A stretch of 64,000 nt of DNA from Thalassotalea sp. G2M2-11 (GTDB lineage: Bacteria > Pseudomonadota > Gammaproteobacteria > Enterobacterales > Alteromonadaceae): positions 248,001-312,000 of the forward strand of contig NZ_JADNYL010000003.1 in the NCBI RefSeq assembly GCF_017168195.1, written 5' to 3'. Shown piece by piece: positions 17,650 to 26,643 of the stretch. Position 1 is the first letter of the stretch; each line of letters starts with the position of its first letter. The notes under the pieces were generated by a model. It was not told the origin of the DNA and did not search any database. It saw nothing but the letters and a program-made list of their open reading frames with translations. The position numbers and the translations under genes were made by a program.

Positions 17650-19788
17650 ATGAGTGTCGATCTTTCGCAATTTATCCCAAGCTTTTTAGAAGAAAGTTTT
17701 GAAGGGCTTGAATTAATGGAATCAAGCTTGCTCAATTTAGAGCAAGGTGATGACGAAACAATTAATTCAATCTTTCGCGCTGCACATTCCATTAAAGGAG
17801 GTGCTGGTACTTTTGGCTTTGAGCATGTTACTGAGTTTACTCACTTGGTAGAAACTTTGCTCGATGAAATGAGAGATGGTCGACGTGAAATTACTCAAAA
17901 TGATGTTGAGTTACTATTAAAATCCGTTGATTGTATGCGTTTGTTAATAGAGGCCATTCGTGACGAACAAGAATGCGATCGCACTGAAATAGACGAAACG
18001 GCTAAATTACTGACTATTGCATTGAATCAGACAGCTTCAGTTGACGTTGATAATAACGAAACTGGCTCAGGGACAACAAACCAACAAGTCACCCAGAATA
18101 CGTTATGGGATATTACTTTTATTCCTGAACATCATTTAGTACAAACAGGTAATGATCCATTATTATTGTTTAATGCGTTAGCGGATTTAGGCCCAATAAC
18201 CGTTGAGGCAAATTGTAAAGATCTACCACCAATTACGGATATCGATCCTACAGAGCTGTATATTAGTTGGCATTTAACTTTAGATTCTGCTGCCTCAGAG
18301 GAAGATATCAGAGAAGTATTTGAATGGGTTGAAGATGAATGCCAGTTGATCATTAGTCAACCGGTAAAAGACCAACAAGATTCACAGCAGCCAGAAGAGA
18401 TTGTCATTGATAAACAAGGGGGCGACTTTACAAGCGTTTCTTCAGCCAGTGATAGCTCTGAACAAGTCTTAGCTAGTGCGGTTGCTGACAATGCCTCTAG
18501 CACTTTGGAAAGTACAACGACAACGAAGTCACAAAAACAACCCAGTAAAACAAAAGCTGATGTTGGTTCTATACGGGTTGGTGTAGATAAAGTAGATAGC
18601 TTGATTAATTTGGTTGGAGAGCTGGTGATCACCCAGTCTATGCTTTCCGAACTCGGAAACGATTTTGACTTATCTAAAATTGAGCGTTTAACTTCAGGGC
18701 TTGAACAACTTCTGCAAAATACTAAAGAGTTACAAGAGAGCGTCATGCGCATTCGCATGTTACCGATTAGTTTTGCGTTTAATCGATTTCCTCGTTTAGT
18801 CCATGATTTATCAAATAAGATGAACAAGGAAATTGAGCTGGTTTTAAAAGGGGAGCAAACAGAACTCGATAAAACAGTGATGGAGCAAATCGGTGACCCG
18901 TTGACTCACTTAGTGCGAAACGCTGTTGATCATGGCATTGAAACAGCGGAACAAAGGCTGGCAAGTGGTAAACCTGCGAAAGGGGTTATTACCTTAGATG
19001 CTTATCACCAAGGTGGCAGTATTGTTATTGAAATTAGTGATGATGGTAGTGGTATTAATCGACAAGCAGTGTTTGATAAAGCCGTTGAAAAAGGAGTAGT
19101 CGATAAAAATACCGTCTTAAATGATAACCAAGTCTTTGATTTAATTTTTGAACCTGGCTTTTCAACGGCTAAAGAAATCAGTGATATTTCAGGCCGTGGC
19201 GTGGGGATGGATGTTGTTAAAAAGAATATTCAATCCCTTGGCGGTCGCATTCAAGTTGAGTCTGAACCAGGTAAAGGATCAACCTTTAAAGTTAATTTAC
19301 CATTAACGTTAGCTATTCTTGATGGGCAGTTAGTTCGTGTAGGAAGTGAAACTTATATTATTCCATTGATCACAATTGTCGAGTCTCTACAAGCGAAACC
19401 TGAACATATTAACCGGGTATCGGGTGACATGTTGTTGTACCGTTTAAGAGAAGATAATGTGCCAATTATTCCGGTTTGTAAATTATTTAATATTGATGCT
19501 GAGCATCAGCGTGTTGAGGATGCTTTACTGGTTGTTGTGGAATCTGATGGGCAGAAAGTCGGTTTAATGGTCGATGATTTACTGGCTCAACAACAAGTCG
19601 TGATAAAAAGCTTACAAGATAATTATCAGCAGGTTGAAGGAATTTCTGGGGCAACAATTTTAGGTGATGGCTCTGTAGCAATGATCCTTGATATACCGGG
19701 CATGATCACCATGGCGATGAACAATGCCAGTCAATCACAACAGAAATATGGCGACATAGCAAAAAATCTTGAAGGAGTGATGAGTTAA
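17650..19788 (+). CDS. cheA: Chemotaxis histidine kinase CheA
   Basis: A 712-residue kinase. The HPt domain (1-105) has the phospho-accepting His46 in AAHSIKGG. A region at about 132-235 replaces the usual P2 domain; a low-complexity Ser/Gln/Thr linker runs to about 300. Dimerisation helices (about 305-370) are followed by the HATPase domain (N box HLVRNAVDHGIE, G1 DDGSGIN, G2 GRGVGMDVV) and a C-terminal CheW-like domain (565-700). It autophosphorylates in complex with receptors and CheW and passes phosphate to CheY and CheB. The stop overlaps the ATG of cheW (TAATG), indicating translational coupling. Confidence 0.95.
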   Translation: MSVDLSQFIPSFLEESFEGLELMESSLLNLEQGDDETINSIFRAAHSIKGGAGTFGFEHVTEFTHLVETLLDEMRDGRREITQNDVELLLKSVDCMRLLIEAIRDEQECDRTEIDETAKLLTIALNQTASVDVDNNETGSGTTNQQVTQNTLWDITFIPEHHLVQTGNDPLLLFNALADLGPITVEANCKDLPPITDIDPTELYISWHLTLDSAASEEDIREVFEWVEDECQLIISQPVKDQQDSQQPEEIVIDKQGGDFTSVSSASDSSEQVLASAVADNASSTLESTTTTKSQKQPSKTKADVGSIRVGVDKVDSLINLVGELVITQSMLSELGNDFDLSKIERLTSGLEQLLQNTKELQESVMRIRMLPISFAFNRFPRLVHDLSNKMNKEIELVLKGEQTELDKTVMEQIGDPLTHLVRNAVDHGIETAEQRLASGKPAKGVITLDAYHQGGSIVIEISDDGSGINRQAVFDKAVEKGVVDKNTVLNDNQVFDLIFEPGFSTAKEISDISGRGVGMDVVKKNIQSLGGRIQVESEPGKGSTFKVNLPLTLAILDGQLVRVGSETYIIPLITIVESLQAKPEHINRVSGDMLLYRLREDNVPIIPVCKLFNIDAEHQRVEDALLVVVESDGQKVGLMVDDLLAQQQVVIKSLQDNYQQVEGISGATILGDGSVAMILDIPGMITMAMNNASQSQQKYGDIAKNLEGVMS

Positions 19789-20312
19789 TGGATATTCAAG
19801 CATTAGCCGCGGATGTTCCTGTAGAAGGTGAGTACTCTCTTGAAGGTATCGATTTTATTACCAGTGGGGAACAGTACTTAACTTTCATGCTCAACGACGA
19901 GCAATACGGTATTGATATTTTGTGTGTTGAAGAAATTAGAAGCTGGGAAGTACCCACCAAAATACCGAATTCACCTGATGATGTCTGCGGTGTCATTAAT
20001 ATGCGTGGGATTATTGTGCCAATTATTGATTTACGGAAAAAGTTCAATATTGGTGAGGCTGTCTATAGTGAAACGACCGTTGTGGTAGTGCTTACACATG
20101 AATACGAAGGCGTTTCTCGGACAATCGGTTTTGTTGTTGATGCTGTTTCTGATGTACTTGATGCTGATGAGAGTGAGATAAAGAAATCACCCGCATTTGG
20201 TGGATGTGTGCCTCAGCATTGCATCAATGGCATTGTGAATGTCGGCGATACTGTAGTGACACTACTTGATGTAACGTCACTTCAGCAACTTGAACCACAC
20301 TATAAACGTTAA
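19788..20312 (+). CDS. cheW: Chemotaxis coupling protein CheW (copy 1)
   Basis: A 174-residue single CheW domain (about 22-165) with a 20-residue N-terminal extension. It links receptors to CheA. Signatures are YLTFMLNDEQYGIDILCVEEI, IPNSPDDVCGVINMRG and IVPIIDLRKKF. It is translationally coupled to cheA. A second, different CheW follows; two CheW proteins may bind different receptor positions or receptors. Confidence 0.94.
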   Translation: MDIQALAADVPVEGEYSLEGIDFITSGEQYLTFMLNDEQYGIDILCVEEIRSWEVPTKIPNSPDDVCGVINMRGIIVPIIDLRKKFNIGEAVYSETTVVVVLTHEYEGVSRTIGFVVDAVSDVLDADESEIKKSPAFGGCVPQHCINGIVNVGDTVVTLLDVTSLQQLEPHYKR

Positions 20313-20334
20313 TTAAGTGTAAGGATTTTCCAAT

Positions 20335-20847
20335 ATGGAACAAGAACAAGAATACTTAACTTTTCTTATCGGCGGTGAAGAGTTTGGTGTTGATATTTTA
20401 TGTGTTCAAGAAATTCGTGTTTGGAGTTCGGTCACAGAGTTACCTAATAAGCCTGATTATTTAAAAGGGGTGATTAACTTAAGAGGCGTGATCATTCCAA
20501 TCATAGATCTTCGCCAGCGTTTTGGTAAAGAACCTTTGGAGTATGATCACCAAACCGTCACGATTATTTTGAGTGATCATAATGAAACTCGGCCAATGGT
20601 GGTGGGAATAGTGGTTGATGCCGTTTCTGAAGTGTATAAATTTAGCCAAAGTTCCATTAGTAATCCGCCAGAGTTTGGCAGTCAAATTGATCGCTGTTTC
20701 TTAAAAGGATTAGCCAGTATTGACGATAAGCTCATTATTTTACTCGATACTCAAACTTTGCTCGATCAAGATGAGCTGTATTCTGTCAATGATCATGTTA
20801 AAGCCAAAGATAATAGTTTAACTGAAAATGTTGAAACAACTATATAG
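20335..20847 (+). CDS. cheW: Chemotaxis coupling protein CheW (copy 2)
   Basis: A 170-residue single CheW domain (about 3-145) with a short polar C-terminal tail. Its core (YLTFLIGGEEFGVDILCVQE, LPNKPDYLKGVINLRG, IIPIIDLRQRF) is similar to copy 1 but clearly distinct, so the two are an old duplication rather than a recent copy. It lies 22 bp after copy 1 and 18 bp before the receptor gene. Confidence 0.94.
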   Translation: MEQEQEYLTFLIGGEEFGVDILCVQEIRVWSSVTELPNKPDYLKGVINLRGVIIPIIDLRQRFGKEPLEYDHQTVTIILSDHNETRPMVVGIVVDAVSEVYKFSQSSISNPPEFGSQIDRCFLKGLASIDDKLIILLDTQTLLDQDELYSVNDHVKAKDNSLTENVETTI

Positions 20848-20865
20848 GTTAAGGACACATCGAAT

Positions 20866-23631
20866 ATGACACCTAAGCAAATAACTTTAGTGCAAGAAAG
20901 CTGGAAAAAAGTAGCGCCAATTGCTCCACAAGCGGCGGAAATATTTTACCAAACCCTGTTTGAATTGGATCCGTCACTTAAGCCTATGTTTAAAAGTGAC
21001 ATAGTTGAGCAAGGTAAAAAGTTAATGGCGATGCTAGATACCGCTGTGAAACTATTAAATGATCCTGATAAGTTGCTCCCTGCGGTGGAAAAACTAGGCG
21101 TGGGTCACCTTAAATACGGGGTGAAACCCGAACATTATGACGTAGTCGGTGAAGCGTTAATTAAAACATTAGAAGCAGGTTTAGGTGATGATTTTAATAC
21201 ACCATTAAAGCGGGCATGGACAGCAGTATATAAAACCTTATCTACGACCATGATAGAAGCAGCAAATAAAGCTGAACAGCTCGATAACGATAACGGTTCT
21301 TCAAAAGAAAAAGAGGGCAGTATGTCAAAAGATAATAGTAAGCAAAGTGAATTTATTATGGCGGCTTTGGAACAATCTGCCACCGCTTTTATGATGATAG
21401 ATCGTGATTTTATTGTCACATATGTTAATCCTGCAACGATGAAGCTACTTAAAACCCATGAGCATGTTTTTAAACTCGAATGGCCAGGATTTAAAGCCGA
21501 GGAAGATTCAATTTTAGGGACCTGTATTGATACCTTTCATGTAAAACCTGAACACCAACGTAAATTATTAAGTGATCCTAATAATTTACCTTATACAACA
21601 GACATTACGATTGGCCATTTGATAATTGAACTAAATGTTACGGCAATATTTGATCAAGGTGGTGAGTATATTGGTAACTCATTAGAGTGGAGCGATGTGA
21701 CGCAAGCTCGAGCCGATGAAAACAGAGCAACACAGTTACAAGGCGCGGTTGATCAATCAAGTACAGCAAACATGATGATTGATCGTGACTTTAATATCAC
21801 GTATGCCAACGAGGCAACTATGGCACTATTTAAGTGCCATGAAGCAAAATTTGCTCAAATATTTCCGGGATTTAAAGCAACGGAAGATTATATCATAGGT
21901 GCTTGTATTGATAATTTTCACAAAGACCCAAGTCATCAACGTAAATTATTAGATGATCCGAGCAATTTACCTTGGAAAGCCGATATTAATGTTGCTGATT
22001 TAACCTTTCAGTTAAATGTGACCGCGATAATGAATTCCAAAGGCACATATATCGGTAACTCTCTAGAGTGGCAAGATGTGACTGATATTCGATCAAAATC
22101 TATCGAGGTTGGGCGCTTAACTTCAGCCGTTGAAGGTATGACGACAAATTTGATGATGGCAGATACCAAAGGCAATATTGTTTATGCTAATCCTGCTGTC
22201 ATGCAAATGTTAAGGAAGCGAGAAACACAGCTTCGTACCGTATTACCCTCTTTTAGTGTTGATACTATGGTAGGAACAAACTTTGATACTTTTCATAAAA
22301 ACCCTGCACATCAACAAAATTTATTAGGCAACCCTGATAATTTACCGTATCAATCAGAAATTTCTGTCGCGGGTTTAACCTTTAATTTAATCGCGATAGC
22401 GTTAAGGGACGATAAAGGGACTCATGTAGGAACAGCGGTACAGTGGACGGACTTAACGGAAGAAAAAGATGCGCAAAGTCAAGTAGAGAAAATGATCAAC
22501 GATGCTATTTCAGGGCAACTTGATAGCCGTATTGATACGACCAATTACGATGGCTTTATGAGAGGCTTAGGAGACAGCATTAATAGCTTAATGAATGCAG
22601 TTGTTGATCCGATCACCGAAGCCATTAAAGTGGCTCAAGCGCTTTCAAAAGGTGACTTAACTCAAGAGATGGATGGTCAGTATGCCGGTGAATTCTTAGC
22701 TTTAGCCGAAGCGATGAATGGCTCTATTGCTAATTTAAGTAATATGGTGGAGGAGATCCGTTCTGCTTCGACTAATGTCTTTGATTCTGCAAGAGAAATT
22801 GCTGAAGGAAATAATGAACTTAGTCATCGAACTGAATCTCAGGCTTCCAGCTTAGAAGAAACAGCATCGGCTATGGAAGAGTTAACCAGCACAGTCCAGC
22901 AAAATGCGGAAAATGCCACCGAAGCAAGCAAGTTATCGGGTTCTGTCATGGAAAAGGCCACCAACGGTGGTGAAGTTGTTAAGAATGCGATTACCGCGAT
23001 GAGTGATATTAATAAATCGAGCAAGAAAATTGCCGATATTATTAGTGTTATTGATGAAATCGCTTTTCAAACTAATCTGTTGGCGTTAAATGCTGCTGTT
23101 GAGGCCGCCAGAGCTGGCGAACAAGGTAGAGGTTTTGCTGTTGTTGCCGCAGAAGTTAGAAACTTAGCGCAACGTTCAGCTGGTGCAGCGAAAGAAATTA
23201 AAGGCTTAATTAATGATAGTGTTGATGCGGTTGGTCAAGGCACTAAGTTAGTCGATGAAACCGGACAAACATTTACCGAGCTTGTGACTGCCATTGAAGA
23301 AGTCAGTAAAATGATTGGTGACATCGATAGTGCAGGTAAAGAACAAGCCGCTGGTATCGGAGAGGTCAGTGCCGCTGTATCACAAATGGATGAAATGACT
23401 CAACAAAATGCCGCATTAGTTGAAGAAGCGGCGGCATCAAGTAAGTCGATGGAGGAGCAATCTCAATCGTTACTCAATCAAGTGGCGTTCTTTAATAGCG
23501 ATGAGGAACAGGTTGATTCACCAATAACTACTCCTGCGAGAAAAAGTAGGAAGCCTATATCTAAACCCGCTTCAACAACCAGAAAGAGCCGAGAGAAAAC
23601 AGCATCTGATCAAGAGTGGGAAGAGTTTTAG
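20866..23631 (+). CDS. Soluble chemoreceptor: globin, three Aer2-type PAS domains, HAMP-like region, MCP signalling domain
   Basis: A 921-residue protein without a membrane segment. Residues 1-137 form a globin of the single-domain/flavohaemoglobin-like type (B10 Tyr28, E7 Gln49, proximal His81 in GHLKYGV), not the usual globin-coupled-sensor class. Three tandem PAS domains follow at about 163-280, 288-407 and 415-533. Each carries FH-X4-HQ (His225/230, 352/357, 477/482) and, exactly 50 residues after the first His, a Trp (275, 402, 527). This spacing agrees with the haem His and beta-strand Trp of Pseudomonas Aer2. Two HAMP-like modules (about 540-650) lead to the MCP hairpin, whose tip includes [20 protein letters not shown]. 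The protein ends in EWEEF, a CheR-docking pentapeptide. Inferred role: binding O2, NO or another haem ligand and controlling CheA. Haem binding by each domain is predicted, not shown. Confidence 0.9.
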   Translation: MTPKQITLVQESWKKVAPIAPQAAEIFYQTLFELDPSLKPMFKSDIVEQGKKLMAMLDTAVKLLNDPDKLLPAVEKLGVGHLKYGVKPEHYDVVGEALIKTLEAGLGDDFNTPLKRAWTAVYKTLSTTMIEAANKAEQLDNDNGSSKEKEGSMSKDNSKQSEFIMAALEQSATAFMMIDRDFIVTYVNPATMKLLKTHEHVFKLEWPGFKAEEDSILGTCIDTFHVKPEHQRKLLSDPNNLPYTTDITIGHLIIELNVTAIFDQGGEYIGNSLEWSDVTQARADENRATQLQGAVDQSSTANMMIDRDFNITYANEATMALFKCHEAKFAQIFPGFKATEDYIIGACIDNFHKDPSHQRKLLDDPSNLPWKADINVADLTFQLNVTAIMNSKGTYIGNSLEWQDVTDIRSKSIEVGRLTSAVEGMTTNLMMADTKGNIVYANPAVMQMLRKRETQLRTVLPSFSVDTMVGTNFDTFHKNPAHQQNLLGNPDNLPYQSEISVAGLTFNLIAIALRDDKGTHVGTAVQWTDLTEEKDAQSQVEKMINDAISGQLDSRIDTTNYDGFMRGLGDSINSLMNAVVDPITEAIKVAQALSKGDLTQEMDGQYAGEFLALAEAMNGSIANLSNMVEEIRSASTNVFDSAREIAEGNNELSHRTESQASSLEETASAMEELTSTVQQNAENATEASKLSGSVMEKATNGGEVVKNAITAMSDINKSSKKIADIISVIDEIAFQTNLLALNAAVEAARAGEQGRGFAVVAAEVRNLAQRSAGAAKEIKGLINDSVDAVGQGTKLVDETGQTFTELVTAIEEVSKMIGDIDSAGKEQAAGIGEVSAAVSQMDEMTQQNAALVEEAAASSKSMEEQSQSLLNQVAFFNSDEEQVDSPITTPARKSRKPISKPASTTRKSREKTASDQEWEEF

Positions 23632-23640
23632 CGTTTAGCC

Positions 23641-24504
23641 ATGACTGATTTAAGAGAGCGGTCTTTTAGACTGTCGGATAAAGAGTTTAACTTTATTTGT
23701 CAATATGTCTATCAGGCCGCTGGTATCGTGTTAAATGCCAGTAAGCGAGAGATGGTCTATCGACGGCTTACACGGGTGATCAGAGAACGAAAATTTACCT
23801 CATTTAGCCAATATTGCCAGTTATTAAAAGAGCAACCAGAACAAGAAAAAAATTATTTTATCAATGCCATTACCACAAACCTAACCAGTTTCTTTCGTGA
23901 ACAACACCATTTTGACTATTTATTGTCAATTGAACTGCCCCGTTTAATTGAAAAAAATAAGCAACAAAAGCGGATCCGTATCTGGTCTTCTGCGGCATCT
24001 ACAGGAGAAGAACCTTATAGTATTGCTATGGTCGTTCACCAATGTTGTAAAAATTTCTTGTCCACATGGGATGTTAAAATTTTAGCGACAGATATTGACA
24101 GTGATGTGTTAAATAAGGGGAAACAAGGAATATATGATGAACGCCGGATTGAGGACATGCCCAGTCATTATGTAAAAAACTATTTTTCTAAAGGATCTGG
24201 TGCTAATGAACATAAAGTTAAGGTAGCAAAATGCTTACAAGAGTTATTAACTTTTAAACGGTTAAACTTATTGCATGAATGGCCAATGAAAGGGCCTTTT
24301 GACATTATTTTTTGTCGTAACGTTATTATTTATTTCGATAAAAAAACACAACTTGATTTGTTTGAGCGTTATTACGATATGCTGACACCAGGTGGTCTAT
24401 TGATTTTAGGGCATAGTGAAAACTTAGGACATTATCAGCAATATTTTGAAAATGTCGGTCGAACAATATTTCGAAAACCAGTACTAGCGAATGTGAAAGG
24501 GTAA
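23641..24504 (+). CDS. cheR: Chemoreceptor glutamate methyltransferase CheR
   Basis: A 287-residue methyltransferase. The N-terminal helical CheR_N domain (about 8-65) binds the receptor; the Rossmann-type catalytic domain (75-280) uses S-adenosylmethionine, with RIWSSAASTGEEPYS as the motif I region and FDIIFCRNVIIYFD characteristic of the family. It methylates glutamates in the receptor's methylation helices. The EWEEF tail of the upstream receptor is the expected tether. It starts 9 bp after the receptor gene. Confidence 0.95.
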   Translation: MTDLRERSFRLSDKEFNFICQYVYQAAGIVLNASKREMVYRRLTRVIRERKFTSFSQYCQLLKEQPEQEKNYFINAITTNLTSFFREQHHFDYLLSIELPRLIEKNKQQKRIRIWSSAASTGEEPYSIAMVVHQCCKNFLSTWDVKILATDIDSDVLNKGKQGIYDERRIEDMPSHYVKNYFSKGSGANEHKVKVAKCLQELLTFKRLNLLHEWPMKGPFDIIFCRNVIIYFDKKTQLDLFERYYDMLTPGGLLILGHSENLGHYQQYFENVGRTIFRKPVLANVKG

Positions 24505-24511
24505 ACGGGTC

Positions 24512-25177
24512 ATGGGATTGGGTCGGCATAACAATATACATCTAGAGCAATGCCTGCGAACATGCTTGCCAGAGTTTTCCCATGTTAACCATTATTGGGA
24601 TAAGCAAAGGGAAATGGTGGTTGCGAAAATATTACCCGGTGAGTTCTATATGACCAAAGAGCATGTTGCGATAGCAACCACTTTAGGCTCTTGTATTTCC
24701 GCTTGTATTTGGGATAACCGTATTGGTATAGGAGGCATGAATCATTTTATGCTGCCATTAACGGATAAAGAAGCACATGAAGTTGATTGGGGAAAACGCG
24801 GCTTAGCAAGCGATGCGACTCGCTATGGCAATTTTGCAATGGAACATTTAATTAATTTAATTTTAAAAAATGGCGGTCATCGAATTAATTTAAGGGCAAA
24901 GTTGTTTGGGGGCGGAAAAGTATTAAAACAAATGTCGGATGTCGGGCAAAAAAATATCGACTTTGCACTGCATTATCTGCAAGAAGAAAATATTGTATTA
25001 GAAAGCTCTGATATTGGTGATTATTATCCTCGCAAAGTGCTCTTTGAGCCCGCAACAGGTAGGGCTTTTGTGAAAAGACTCGACAACTTACACAATGATA
25101 CTATTGTTAGAAGAGAGACAGATTATCGTAGTAGCATTGATAATGAACCTGTCGATGGTGATATTGAGTTGTTTTGA
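24512..25177 (+). CDS. cheD: Chemoreceptor glutamine deamidase CheD
   Basis: A 221-residue CheD. The core starts near residue 40 (VVAKILPGEFYMTK); the catalytic Cys is in TTLGSCISACIWD and the His in GGMNHFML. It deamidates receptor glutamines to glutamates. The first 35 residues are longer than in many CheD proteins, so an internal start is possible. The ATG at 24512 lies 7 bp after cheR. Confidence 0.93.
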   Translation: MGLGRHNNIHLEQCLRTCLPEFSHVNHYWDKQREMVVAKILPGEFYMTKEHVAIATTLGSCISACIWDNRIGIGGMNHFMLPLTDKEAHEVDWGKRGLASDATRYGNFAMEHLINLILKNGGHRINLRAKLFGGGKVLKQMSDVGQKNIDFALHYLQEENIVLESSDIGDYYPRKVLFEPATGRAFVKRLDNLHNDTIVRRETDYRSSIDNEPVDGDIELF

Positions 25178-25214
25178 TCATTAAAGCTAATTGTGCTTTG
25201 GGTTACATACTGAT

Positions 25215-26312
25215 ATGAAAAAAATCAAAGTATTGATAATTGATGATTCCAGCGTGATCAGAAATATTGTTAATGAAATTTTGAGTAGTGATGAAGCTAT
25301 TGAAGTGGTCGGTGAAGCGAAAGACCCTTTTGTGGCGCGAGAGGAGATTAAGCGACTTAAGCCTGATGTGATCACTTTAGACGTAGAAATGCCTAAAATG
25401 GATGGTATTACATTTCTCAAAAACCTGATGCGGCTAAAACCAATGCCGGTGGTGATGTTGTCTACGTTAACGACCCATGGGGCAGACATTACTTTACAAG
25501 CTTTAGAAATTGGCGCTGTTGATTTTATTGCTAAACCGAGTTTTGAAGAGCTTATGGCTGTTAAGGATAACTTTACAGAATTATTGTTAACTAAAGTTAA
25601 GTCGGCTGTGGCAGTCGATCAGAAAAATTATTTAGTTGTTAAGTCGATGACGCAGCATGTTACAGGTACATGCTTGCAATTTTCAGGTGTTAAGCGTCCT
25701 AATCATTTAGTTGCTATCGGAGCTTCTACTGGGGGAACAGAGGCGATTCGTAAAGTATTAATTAATTTGCCTAGTAATAGTCCGCCAATGGTGATCACTC
25801 AGCATATACCTAAAACCTTTAGCGCACGGTTTGCTGAACGTTTAAATGAACATTGTCACATGAGTGTACAAGAAGCAAAACATGGTCAAAAGATCAAACA
25901 AGGCTGTGCTTATATCGCTCCGGGCGATCAACACTTAACCGTGGTCGAGAAAAATGGAGCGTATTTTTGCGTATTAGATGATGGCCCAGAGGTGAATCGC
26001 CATAAGCCATCAGTGGATGTGTTATTTGAATCATTATTACCAGTAGCTAATAATGTGCAAGCAGTTTTATTGACTGGTATGGGAAATGATGGTGCTCAAA
26101 GTATGTTGCGGTTAAAAGCACAGGGTGCTCGCACTATTATTCAAGATAAACATTCTAGCTTAATATGGGGAATGCCAGGTAGCGCTTATGCTCTTGATGC
26201 TCATACTGATATGTATGATCTCAGTAAAATACCTTCAGCAATACTTTCATATGCCAGTTTAAACACACAACAAATGAAAGAAGCCCTAAATGCTAGTCGG
26301 CCAAGGCTATAA
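25215..26312 (+). CDS. cheB: Chemotaxis response regulator methylesterase CheB
   Basis: A 365-residue protein from the ATG at 25215 (MKKIKVLIIDDSSV); the upstream TTG at 25191 would add eight residues with no family resemblance. The receiver domain (1-125) has its phospho-Asp in TLDVEMPKMDG. The C-terminal methylesterase domain (about 170-355) has the triad Ser in GASTGGTE, His in TQHIP and Asp in GMGNDGA. It removes methyl groups from the receptor after phosphorylation by CheA, which gives adaptation. Confidence 0.94.
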   Translation: MKKIKVLIIDDSSVIRNIVNEILSSDEAIEVVGEAKDPFVAREEIKRLKPDVITLDVEMPKMDGITFLKNLMRLKPMPVVMLSTLTTHGADITLQALEIGAVDFIAKPSFEELMAVKDNFTELLLTKVKSAVAVDQKNYLVVKSMTQHVTGTCLQFSGVKRPNHLVAIGASTGGTEAIRKVLINLPSNSPPMVITQHIPKTFSARFAERLNEHCHMSVQEAKHGQKIKQGCAYIAPGDQHLTVVEKNGAYFCVLDDGPEVNRHKPSVDVLFESLLPVANNVQAVLLTGMGNDGAQSMLRLKAQGARTIIQDKHSSLIWGMPGSAYALDAHTDMYDLSKIPSAILSYASLNTQQMKEALNASRPRL

Positions 26313-26334
26313 TTAAAATTAAAGAGGTATCAAT

Positions 26335-26643
26335 ATGGGATTAGATGTTCAGGAATTGGCGCAAGATAATACGGTTGTTATTGCGATTAAAGGTCGTTTT
26401 GATTTCTCTTTACACCCGCAATTTAAAGATGCATATGTCAATTATACCAAGGATAATATGACATTTGTCCTCGACTTAAAAGATACTGCCTATATGGATA
26501 GTTCTGCGTTAGGCATGATTTTATTATTAAAAGAACATATAGAAAAATTATCAGGCACGTTAAAAATCACTCATCCTACAGATGCCGTTTATAAAATTTT
26601 AGAAATCGCTCAGTTTCAACGTTTGCTAACCATTGAGCGTTAA
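26335..26643 (+). CDS. STAS-domain anti-sigma factor antagonist (HsbA/CrsA-like)
   Basis: A 102-residue STAS domain with the phosphorylatable serine in YMDSSALGMIL (Ser56 or Ser57), as in RsbV, HsbA and CrsA. In partner switching the unphosphorylated form binds an anti-sigma factor or another target; phosphorylation releases it. The stop codon overlaps the ATG of the next gene (TAATG), a receiver-PP2C-HATPase protein that has both expected activities, phosphatase and kinase. This gene pair is the strongest support for the call. Ribosome binding site AAAGAGG. Confidence 0.88.
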   Translation: MGLDVQELAQDNTVVIAIKGRFDFSLHPQFKDAYVNYTKDNMTFVLDLKDTAYMDSSALGMILLLKEHIEKLSGTLKITHPTDAVYKILEIAQFQRLLTIER

